Of a DNA stretch of 54,083 bases, positions 45,089 through 54,083 are shown one piece after another (position 1 is the stretch's first letter; the number at the start of each line of letters is the position of its first letter). Under the pieces are notes generated by a model, which was given only the letters and a program-made list of their open reading frames with translations, ran no database searches and was not told the DNA's origin. The translations under genes and the position numbers were made by a program. The stretch is taken from positions 1 through 54,083 of the forward strand of contig RWJK01001473.1 of NCBI GenBank assembly GCA_004335835.1, given 5' to 3'. This stretch comes from Scenedesmus sp. ARA3. Its lineage: Eukaryota; Chlorophyta; Chlorophyceae; Sphaeropleales; Scenedesmaceae.

Positions 45089-45207
45089 CCCGCCGCTGGA
45101 GAACTGCTTCAGTGCCGCTGCAACTAGCACTGAAGCACACCGAGAGTGGAAAAAATGTGATGGACAACACGCAGCCAGGGACTGCAGAATGCCAGCCGCA
45201 GCAACCC

Positions 45208-45875
45208 TCACACAGTTATGTACTTGCCACCTCTACCCCCCATAGAGCCCGCACGCAGCAATTGCCCCCCAAAGCGCTGCGCCAAGCCCCCACACACAAA
45301 CGCCACCACCACCAGCACACCAACACTCCACCCCTGCATCAACGCCCCTCCTCCCCCAGAAACATTCCCATCCCCAAAACCAGCAGTACTTGTGTATGAC
45401 ACAGACCGAAGCGCTGCTGCTTGACTGGGGCCCTTTCCCTGCCCCATCTCCAACCGCTTTTTTAGAACGCCGCCGTCTAAACCTCGCCGCAGCTGCTCCT
45501 GCAAGCTGGCCGACATCTTCACCTCATAAAACACACGCCGGTTAAACCGCTCCCCGCCCGGCGTGTGCGACAGGAACACAACAGGCAGGCCGTTCACATC
45601 CAGCGCGGGGTCCGCAAAGTTTGTTTGCTCGTCGATAAACACCCAGGGTCGCCGCATGCAGTGGCCATGCAGCGCAGGGTATTCAGAACCTTGTGTGAAA
45701 AACTGCTTTGCCTCAGCTATGCTAAACAGTGGCTCGCTGCCGACCACGGACTCGTGCACGAAGAAGGCGTTGACTCCAATGGCATCTGAGTAGACCAGGT
45801 GGTAGCCGAAGCTGCGCAGCATCACCACCCAAGCCTTGGTAGAGGCGCCAAAGTAGCAGTCGCCTGCAGCAGCAA

Positions 45876-45922
<47 letters not shown>

Positions 45923-46141
45923 GGGGTCAAGGTAAATAAGATGGTAGCAAAAGCTGTGCAGCATCACCAACCAAGCCTTGGTGGAGGTGCCAAAGTAGCA
46001 GTCACCTGCAGCAGCAAAACAGCAGCAGCAGCAGCAGCAGCAGCATGGGGTCAAGGTAAATCAGATGGTAGCCGAAGCTGCGCAGCATCACCACCCAAGC
46101 CTTGGTAGAGGCGCCAAAGTAGCAGTCGCCTGCAGCAGCAA

Positions 46142-46172
<31 letters not shown>

Positions 46173-46268
46173 TGGGGTCAAGGTAAATCAGATGGTAGCC
46201 GAAGCTGCGCAGCATCACCACCCAAGCATTGGTAGAGCCGCCAAAGTAGCAGTCACCTGCAACAGCAA

Positions 46269-46301
<33 letters not shown>

Positions 46302-47431
46302 GGTGAGGCAGCAGGTAGTGTTGACAAGTTGAGTAGCTGGGCGGTCGCAGCGGAAAAGCTGCAAGTCTGCTTGCACACCCTGTCCGATGTTATGTAACAC
46401 ACTTGTAACAACAACAATAATAGCACTTACTCCACCATCACCTAGCGCAGAATGAGCCCTGCTGACAGCGCCAGCCCACCACAAGCTAAGCCGCCACTTT
46501 CAAGAGAGGTCTGTTACAGGGGCGGCTTTCAAAACCATGCAACATCACCCAAAAGTGACAACATGTAACATCACAACGTGTGACGACATGTAACATCAGC
46601 GCAGCAGCTCACCTATTTCCGACTTGTGCGGCAGCCGGCAGCAGCCATGCGGACACTCCCAAAAGAACGCCATCTTCTCCGGCATGTCAGTTGTTACAAT
46701 AAGCAGCCTTGTAACATGTAACACGTGTGACTCAGCAGCTCACCTATTTCTGCCTTGTGCGGCAGCCGGAAGCAGCCATGCGGGCACTCCCGGAAGAAAG
46801 CCATCTCCTCCGGCATATCGATTGTTGCGTAGCTGTCACTCCAGCCTAAATTCCTGTTCATCTCTGCTGCCAGAGACCGCGGCCTGTAGCCAGCCCGCAG
46901 CACCTCAAGCGCCACCCAGAACGTGTTCTGATCGATGTCGACGGTCAGGTGGTCAAACCCTGGGTGCGGCACTTTGTGCTTTTTGAAGAGCGCCGCGATG
47001 TTGTGTGAAAACATAATCTCCTGCTGCAGGTTGATCTCTGGCTTGCTGTTGCCGCCGTCCATCATCAGCCCGGTGAAGCCATGCGCCTCACGCAAGTTGC
47101 GTGTGGTGCATTCCGAGCCGTCCTGCAAGTTGTGATATCATGCCATATGATGCAGCAGCAGTGGCAGCAGCAGCAGCGGCAGCAGCAGCAGCAGCAGTTA
47201 AGCCCTGGGCCTCTCGCAAGTTTAGCGTGGTGCACTCACAGCACTCATGCAGGTCATCAGCCCCCAGCAGCCGCCGCAGCTGCATTGGTACCAGTGCTCA
47301 CTAAACACCAGCATGGCTCCAATCTGGCACATCACTCAGCAATCATGCAGCAGAGCTGCTTCCAACCTAAATCTATCGAGTATCTGACCTTGGGAGGACC
47401 CACGCAAGCAGATCAGATATTTCAACATGAC

Positions 47432-47469
<38 letters not shown>

Positions 47470-48602
47470 CGCAGACCCACCTCCACTCCAAATTCCACAA
47501 AGTACTTGTCGGTGGTGCCGATGCAGCCAAAGATGGTCTCCAGAATGCCATCCTCACCATACTGGCTGAACACCTGCAGCAGCGCAGCACAGCACACATC
47601 ATGCATTAGGAGACAACACACGTGCATCAGACACAGCTATGGCCGATGTAGCCAAAGACGGCCTCCAGAATGCCGTCCTCACCATACTGGCTGAACACCT
47701 GCGGCAGCGCAGCACAGCAAACATAACACTTCAGGAAGCATTTCACACGCAAAAGAAACAGGATCAGAAATATCTCCTGTGTAAGTGTAACAATTGCCGC
47801 TCCAGTAGCTGTTGGTGCGGCTAACGGCCTCTGCTGCTGCTGCTACTCCCTGCTGCACTGCCTCAAAGCAAGGATTATAACCAACTGCACAGACGAAGAA
47901 GCTTTATGTACAGGAGTACAAACACACAAACTGGGCCTGCTTAGCAGGGCCTGCTAGGCTGCTGTGCCCCCTTGGGCTGTCATATTGTAAGACTCGTGCC
48001 ACGAGTGCAATGCATCTCATGTGATGGACAACATACAGCAAGTGCATCAGGCTGACAAAACACAGTACGACTTGGCTGCAGATGATAGCAAATAGGTGCT
48101 TAGTTTGGCCACAAACAAATGGCTGACTGGCTCTGTCAGTGGGAGCTGGCTGCACTGCAGGACTGTTGATGATGGGCTGCTGCCTAAACAATATCCTTGC
48201 AACGCTGCAGTGCGGCTTGGCCGCACTATCTTGACACTGTTGTGATGTATCCTCAGCCATTTGTATTTCAACCAAAGGCACTAAATGCAAGTACAGCCGC
48301 TGCTTGTGTGGCAACCCTAGTTTGAATGCGCAGCAGCAGCTGTCACGCTGCCTCACCTTGCGCTCCTTCATGTGTGCGTCACTGCTTTTGAATGCCTTGA
48401 GCAAGCATTGCCGAGCCTGCTCTGGTGCTGCTGCTGTCTTGGGGAGCTGCGGTGCTGGTGCACTATCTGGAAACCCTTGTGGGTCAGTGACTGCACAACG
48501 CACGCATGGTACTGCTGTTCCCAAGACAAGCAAAAGCAGCAGCACTGCTGTTGGACCTGCTGATGCCTGCATGCTATGGCAGGCATGCCTGCCTCGCTGC
48601 AT
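45208..48602 (-). CDS. FkbM-type methyltransferase-like membrane protein
   Basis: Exon 1 (48357-48602) starts at ATG 48600-48602 and encodes a hydrophobic signal segment ([19 protein letters not shown]). Exon 2 begins at 47861 ([20 protein letters not shown]) with an unclear 3' end. Exon 3 (47481-47573) reads [19 protein letters not shown] then YFVEFGVE. Exon 4 (46744-47122) reads [20 protein letters not shown], then [19 protein letters not shown]. Exon 5 (45208-45863) reads [20 protein letters not shown] and [15 protein letters not shown]..., VEFG, TR.L....GF.GL.MDG and the VDID acidic motif fit the FkbM/SAM-binding fold. A last hydrophobic helix ([15 protein letters not shown]) is near the C-terminus, so the enzyme part probably faces the secretory lumen. 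Exons 3-4 and 4-5 join in phase. Substrate unknown, possibly a glycan or lipid (inference). Confidence 0.68.
45840..46290 (-). repeat. Four-rung ladder of exon start [12 protein letters not shown]
   Basis: The intact exon starts at 45863. Upstream copies of its first about 90 bases ([19 protein letters not shown]) start near 46010, 46132 and 46260. Each is preceded by TTTTGCTGCTGCAG or TTTTGCTGTTGCAG and a (CTG)n run. The period is about 125-145 bp. Confidence 0.85.
46605..47715 (-). repeat. Ladders around FkbM-like exons 3 and 4
   Basis: A donor-side copy of the exon 4 end ([19 protein letters not shown] type) lies at 46610-46685, downstream of exon 4. An acceptor-side copy of the exon 4 start ([13 protein letters not shown] type) lies at about 47195-47250, upstream of it. 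An acceptor-side copy of exon 3 ([19 protein letters not shown]) lies at 47640-47703, upstream of exon 3. Introns near 46555-46600 and 46695-46730 carry TGTTACATGT strings. Confidence 0.8.
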
Positions 48603-50119
48603 AAGGTAAGAAAATTGTGGTTTCTTGATGACTAGTTCACCCACGTATTAGTGTGATGTCTGCAGGGCAGCAACCGCTGGACGTTGAGTGCTGCTGCTGA
48701 ACTGCGATCGCCGGAGCTGGGTTCGAAGCATGTGAGTTGAGTTGATATTTCAAATTAACAACGTTTCTGCAATGCTAGTCACCACTGCTGGCTGCCATGG
48801 AGCGGCAGGTGCCACGTTCGCAGCAACCAGTTCGAACTTAACACTCGTCAAGAATAAGAAACATCAAGGATGCTGCCTCAAAGCCGCACCACACTCGGCT
48901 AATTTCCGTGGTGAATTGCGCCTTTGAAACAGCTTATCAAGTGCAACGCCCCGCACAGCAGCAACCTTGGACCCGCCACGAAGGATGCTCAGTGCATTTT
49001 ACATGCACATCAGGTGCGCCACCATTCAGAAGTTGCATGCCGTTGACGTTGTGGGCGGCTGTCACGCAAAATTTGTACCCAGCATGTACTCAGGCTCTGA
49101 AATACCTGCTGCCTGGGTCCACTGCTACTAGTAGTACTACAGTGATAGGCAATAAGTACTTAGCAGCAATACATACTGCCGGAGCAGCATATTCAAGGGT
49201 TATAACGTAAAGCACTGCAGCAACAACACTTACCAGACACAAGCATGACTGAGCATCGGCATACGCAGGTAGCAGCAGCACACAGTTCGGCTACAGCCTG
49301 ACCAGGCTGCCGCTACATGCTGGCTTTGTCTAAAAGTCGTCATTTTACATGACAAAAAACAAACTGCCACAGCTATGACCACAGTTGTGTCCACCTTTTG
49401 AATAGCTGGCATCTGCCATCCCAACATCTGCTTATCCCCCTACAGCTCGTATCTTGAAGTTTTTCACAACAACGGTTGCACAACTGACCAACAGGTCAAA
49501 CAGCCAATCCATGCGGCACAACAGTGCGGCACAACAATGCAGCACAAGCAGCTTACCAGATGACACACAAATGGAATCAACGTGCTTCGTCTGATCAACG
49601 TGCTTCGTCTGCACCCGCCATCACCTGCCTATATCCTGCAACAACACACAAATGCTGCAAGCTGCAGACAGGCAGAAGCGAAAAACTCGTTCTGTCGTCG
49701 CATCTGTCTGCAGGAGCAGCAGTCCGCACACAAACCAACGCAGCAGACCGCAACGGCTGCCTTGCTGCCAAGTGCCTGAAAGCGCCGCGCGCATTGCCAA
49801 ACAAAACTTGAAGCCCAACAGAAAGCTTCCGCAAGGTCCTGCGTTTTGCTGAAACACCTGCTGTCGTTCCCCGAATGTGCTGCTAGTCCCCATCCGAGCA
49901 CACAAGTAGAGACCCACTTCATGCCTGCCTGCTGCCCCGCCCTGCATATGCCCGAAGAAACCTAGTTTCCCAGCTGCTGTACTGCTTTTCTAAACACCGC
50001 ATGCAGCCTCCCTGTACGATCCGCCCGACCACAGCCGCACGCATCTGTGCTAAACACAGCAGACAGCGCGCACGCACAGGAACACAAGCGCAGTGCTGCA
50101 ACACCAGCTGAACATCCGC
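48603..50119. other. Intergenic region, nothing recognised
   Basis: It separates two minus-strand genes and should hold the promoter of the FkbM-like gene near 48620-48760 and the 3' UTR of the eIF4G-like gene near 49950-50119. Frames of up to about 108 codons exist on both strands, but none shows a convincing start, domain or splice partner. Confidence 0.45.
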
Positions 50120-53100
50120 TTATGCCGCCAGGTACTGCGCCTCGTGCTTGGCAAACAGCTTGGGCAGCTCCTCTGCCGCACTGTCTCGCAGGAAGCTAGG
50201 CAGCAGCGCAGCCAGGTCGATCTTGGCCTCGCCCCATGCGGCCTTTGCAGCGTCCTCGCCAGATGCAGCCTGCAGTTGGAGCAGAAACAGGCAATGTTAG
50301 TAACACGAAGGCCCCAAAAATGTGAGCTGCAGCACAGCAGGGCCGCCAGGTGGATGCTGGCCTAGAGCCACGCTGCCTTGGCAGCGTCCTCGCCAGATGC
50401 GGCCTGCAGTTGCAGCAGAAACAGGTGAATGTGAGCAGCAGCATAGCGGCCAGGTCGATCTTGGCCTCGCTCCAGGCAGCCTTTGCAGCGTCCTCGCCAG
50501 ATGCAGCCTGCACACATCAAAGGACAAAGAGGAGGAAGAGGTAAGGTCAGGTATACGGGTGGTGGTGGCAAGCACGCACACGTGCGTGTGGAGAAAAAAA
50601 GGGCCGCCAGCCACCCACAGCTAGCAAGCAGAGTGCATCATAAAGCGACAGCAGCAGCAGCAGCGATAACAAATGCGTGCTCAGCGAAAGCGCCTGAAGC
50701 TGGTACAACACAGCCGCCACACGCACCAACAAGACTGCCAGTCAAACTCAGGCACTACCTCCATGCTCAGTTGCTGCTTGCGTAACATCCAAAGCACCCC
50801 ATATACCTGCTGCGAAAGTCTTCCAGCTGCCCAGCACCCATCTTGATCGCGTTCGCAGCCACCAGCAGCATCCCTCAACCCTCAAACCTGTACCCCTAAC
50901 ACCTAAAACCACAGCACCCCACCTTGATCGCGTTCGCAGCGACCAGCAGCATCCCTCAACCCCCAAACCCTTACCCCTAACACCTAAAACCACAGCAGCC
51001 CATCCTGATCACGTTTGCAGCCACCAGCAGCATCCCTCAACCCCCAAACCCTTACCCCTAACACCTGAAACCACAGCAGCCCACCTTCATTGCGTTTGCA
51101 GCCACCAGCAGCATCGGCGCCGTCTTTAACGCATCAATCAGTGCCGGATCCGCCTCCTCTCCCTCCCTCAACCCCCAAACCCTTACCCCTAACACCTGAA
51201 ACCCCAGCAGCCCACCTTGATTGCGTTTGCAGCCACCAGCAGCATCGGCGCCGCCTTTTCCGCATCAATCAGTGCCGGGTCCGCCTCCTCTCCCTCCTCC
51301 CCGCCTGCATCCTCAGCACCAGCCTCTTTTACCGCCATAGCCAAATCAGCGAGGCTCAGGGGTACCAGCCCAGTAGCAATGAAGTGCCCGGCCATCTCTG
51401 CTGCCAGCAGGGGGGCCTTTGGCACGTCCTCAACTAGGTCAGGCAGTACGCCTACTAGTGCAGTGAGTGCTGTGGCCATGTCTGCGGGGGTGATGAGGGG
51501 AGCTGGCTCGCCCTCTGCTGATGGCGCCCGCAGCTGTGCCTCAAGGAATGGCTGCAACATAAACAAGTGTGCAGCAGCAGCAGCAGCAGCAGAGACAGGA
51601 AGAAATAGTGAGTGCTGTGGCCATGTCTGTGAGAATCCATGAGCAGCGCCACATCAACATCATCACCCATCACCCCAGATAACGGTTTGTACTTCAACCA
51701 ATTAGTTGTTGATTCAAAAGGTCATGGTTTGAAAACTTGGGCTGACATCATCACCCACCAGCCCAATCAATCACCTGCGGCCCCGCCAGGCGCTGCTCCA
51801 TGTCTAGACCGGGTACATTCAGCCCCTCCATGAGCAGCGACACCAGCGCCATCAGCAGCACCGGAATAACAATAACAGTCATAACACCAAAATAACACAA
51901 CATAACAGTCACACCTGCAGCCCCGCCAGGCGCTGCTCCACAGGCAGGCCGGGTACATCGAGCCCCTCCTTGAGCAGCGACACCAGCCCCATCAGCAGCA
52001 CCAGGAATAATAATAACAGTCATAACTTCAAAAATAACACAAAATAACAGTCGCACCTGCAGCCCCGCCAGGCGCTGCTCCACCGGCAGGCCGCGTACAT
52101 CGAGCCCCTCCTTGAGCAGCGCCACCAGCGCCATCAGCAGCACCAGAGAAATAATAACAGTCATATCTTCAAAAATAACACAAAATAACAGTCGCACCTG
52201 CATCCCCGCCAGGCGCTGCTCCACCGGCAGGCCGCGCACATCCAGCCCCTCCTTGAGCAGCGCCACCAGCGCCATCAGCAGCACCAGGAATAATAATAAC
52301 AGTCATGACTTCAAAAGTAACACAAAATAACAGTCGCACCTGCAGCCCCGCCAGGCGCTGCTCCACCGGCAGGCCACGCACGTCCAGGCCCTCCTTGAGC
52401 AGCGCCACCAGCGCCACAGGCGGGCAGCGCGCCAGCCCCAGCAGCTGCTCCAGCACCACCAGGTCGTCCTCCTCAGCTTGGCGCACCTGCAGCAGTTTGA
52501 CCAATGTTTGACCAGTGTTGACCAGGCAGTGTTATCAAAAAGCAGAGAAAGCAGGCCCAGTAGCTGCTCCAGCACCACCAGGTCATTCATCGTCAACTAT
52601 AGAGGACGAAAAGCCACAGGCGAAGCCATCTGCTGCGCTGAGGACTCGAACCGCGTACCTTGAGCAGCACGCCCGCCAGCTCTGCAGCCTTGCCCTTGAG
52701 CTGCCCCTCATAGTCCTTAGCAGCAGCCACAATGTCAGCCAGGCTCATCTCGCCGTCCGCTGCTGCTGCTGCTGCACCGGCAGCAGCAGCAGCGCCTGGC
52801 GGCAGCGGCGGCCGGCCGCCAGCAGCAGCGGCAGCTGCGTCACCGCCAGATCCGGAAGGATCTGATACACGCGCCTCGCCGCGTGTGGGCGGCGGCGGCT
52901 GCCGCTGCTGCTGCTGCTGGTCGCTGGAGTCAGTCAGCCGGCTAGGGCGGCTGGCGCCGCCTGCTGCTGCTGCTGCTGCTCCTGCTGCTGCTCCTGCGCC
53001 TGCTCCTGCTGAGCCACGCATGGGGCTCATGCGGTTGCCAAACCCTTGCGGCCTGCAGGTGAATGTTGTGATAGCAGATGCAGGCAGGCGCCGGAACAAA

Positions 53101-54083
53101 CAATCACACACAGGTGTCACGAGCACATCGTTTCCGCGTAATTTGGTCGCATGCGACGCAGCATGGCAGCGGCACAAGCCAGCGGGCATACCAGCGAGCA
53201 TGACGCAAGCGGAAAAGCGTACCAGCAAGCTTTCGTAGTTTCATTGCACACATGTAAAAGCAATGCCTCACACCTGGAGCTGAGCTCCTCGCTGCTGGTG
53301 TGGTGGCACAGGGAGGCCTTGTAGCCCGCGAATGGCACACATCGACCAACCATAACACATATGTAACACATAGATAACACAATCATAACGCACCTGAAGC
53401 TGAGCTCCTCGCTGGCGGTGCGGTGGCCCAGGCTAGACCTGATAGGCTGCCCCAGCATCTCATCACGCCGCAGCAGCCCTGGGCCGCTCGGGCGCCCGCC
53501 ATCTGCACAATACGAAACAACACAACAGCATTGTTGGCCTGTCATGTGCATGTGGTATGTGCATGCGGCAGAGAATAAGCACGCTGCAATAGCCTGGGGC
53601 CGCTGGGGCGGCCGCCATCTGCACAACACAAACAACAACAAAAACAGTGCTGCTACCATAGCATGTGCATGTGGCGTGGTGTTTGAGACAATGAGCACGC
53701 AACAGCCCGGGGTCGCTCGGGCGGCCGCCATCTGCGCAACATGAACAAGCCAACATGAGCATTTAGAGTGAGGACGCGCATGGGACCAAATGACCTATGG
53801 CACAGATGTCGAGGAGCACTGATGCCATGGTGACGGCGTCAGAAGGCCTTGCAAAGACTCCAAGGTGAGCCGAGGAATCCAACAAATGCATGTCATTGTG
53901 GTTGTGTCTTTCATGATGGAACAAACGTATCAGATCACGGCTAATCTTGATGGCAACCGCGTCAGCTGCACACCTGGTGGTCCGCCGCCCAAACCAACAA
54001 CAAGCATGTGATGTGACAAACATGAAGCATGCAGCATATGCCAACAGCTTCGGTCCCTTACCTGGTGGGCCGCCGCCGTAGCC
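50120..54083 (-). CDS. eIF4G/MIF4G-MA3-like translation factor, C-terminal part
   Basis: The 5' end is beyond the window; the last visible upstream exon ends GYGGGPP at about 54062. Exons in phase: the DGGRPSGPGLLRRDEMLGQP to SEELSFR exon (about 53394-53502), 52659-53052, 52340-52486, 51216-51551 and 50120-50269, with TAA at 50120-50122. The first part is Gly/Pro/Arg/Ser-rich and disordered (RPQGFGNRMSPMRGS, Ala/Gln runs). The rest is helical: MSLADIVAAAKDYEGQLKGK, DDLVVLEQLLGLARCPPVAL, then LVEDVPKAPLLAAEMAGHFI, and it ends LPKLFAKHEAQYLAA. D(A/V)PKAP...A...I..G is typical of the second half of MA3/MIF4G-type repeats in eIF4G and eIFiso4G. The MIF4G core would be expected to the right. Family assignment is moderate; another HEAT-repeat scaffold is possible. 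Confidence 0.58.
50260..51220 (-). repeat. Ladders in the eIF4G-like 3' region
   Basis: Upstream of the terminal exon, acceptor-side copies of AASGEDAAKAAW start near 50400 and 50515. Downstream of exon 51216-51551, four donor-side copies of its end (LLVAANAIK plus GTGGG donor) lie near 51085, 51005, 50922 and 50842, about 80 bp apart. Each is followed by the same G-rich intron start (coding strand GGTGTTAGGGGTAAGGGTTT). Confidence 0.85.
51770..52400 (-). repeat. Five-rung ladder of exon end EGLDVRGLPVEQRLAGLQ
   Basis: The intact exon is 52340-52486. Downstream copies of its last about 80 bases with donors lie near 52197-52275, 52057-52130, 51917-51995 and 51776-51850, about 140 bp apart. 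The copies drift progressively (MEGLNVPGLDMEQRLAGPQ in the farthest). Every intron part carries TAACAGTCAT-type strings. Confidence 0.87.
53265..54083 (-). repeat. Ladders around the DGGRPSGPG exon
   Basis: Acceptor-side copies (DGGRPSGPGLL and DGGRPSDPGLL) lie near 53620 and 53735, upstream of the intact exon start at 53502. A donor-side copy of its end (SEELSSR plus GTGTGAG) lies near 53275-53325, downstream. A copy of the GYGGGPP exon end lies near 53970-53990 (GFGGGPPG). Confidence 0.78.

Noticed and set aside
1..54083. Assembly artefact as the sole explanation of the ladders
   Set aside because: Copies differ by substitutions and small indels in graded fashion and follow a strict polarity. 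Collapsed or duplicated reads would be near identical. Raw reads would still be needed to exclude it fully.

Overview
The window is nuclear DNA of a eukaryote, most likely a chlorophyte green alga. The reasons are dense GT-AG introns, (CTG)n tracts that end in CAG at intron acceptors, Gln/Ala/Ser-rich proteins, TGTAA (the usual chlorophyte poly(A) signal) behind some stops, and protein families common in algae. A Scenedesmus/Tetradesmus-like sphaeroplealean is my best guess; this is inference. No bacterial, plasmid, phage, rRNA, tRNA or CRISPR features were seen.

Layout. (1) 1-14283, minus: a secreted/membrane haem protein whose 3' end lies outside the window. Exons with matching phases encode a signal peptide, an animal-type haem peroxidase domain, a DOMON domain and the start of a cytochrome b561 domain. 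(2) 15399-24634, plus: a U-box E3 ubiquitin ligase with a helical N-terminal domain, a central U-box and a long Gln/Ser/Ala-rich tail. (3) 24635-30226: gene-poor, with a minisatellite and a few possible exons. (4) 30433-32437, plus: a secreted protein with an LPMO-like N-terminus (first mature residue His) and a C-terminal CBM14 chitin-binding module. (5) 32438-37974: gene-poor, with one long unexplained ORF. (6) 37975-43192 or further, minus: a TKL-type protein kinase with DFT in place of DFG. (7) 45208-48602, minus: an FkbM-type methyltransferase-like protein with a signal sequence and a C-terminal membrane segment. (8) 50120-54083, minus: the C-terminal part of an eIF4G/MIF4G-MA3-like protein whose 5' end lies outside the window.

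The genes do not form one pathway. What unites them is architecture. Nearly every exon is accompanied by tandem, diverged partial copies of itself at about 80-140 bp spacing. Copies of an exon's 3' part, each with a splice donor, lie downstream of the intact exon. Copies of an exon's 5' part, each with an acceptor, lie upstream. I found more than 20 such 'splice-junction ladders' in all six genes and no exception to the polarity; one continues past a stop codon. This is the best candidate in the window for a previously undescribed phenomenon: introns that grow by repeated tandem duplication of exon-intron junctions, or a ladder of decoy/alternative splice sites.

Exon coordinates were worked out by eye from splice consensus, phase and family motifs; no alignment or transcript data were available.
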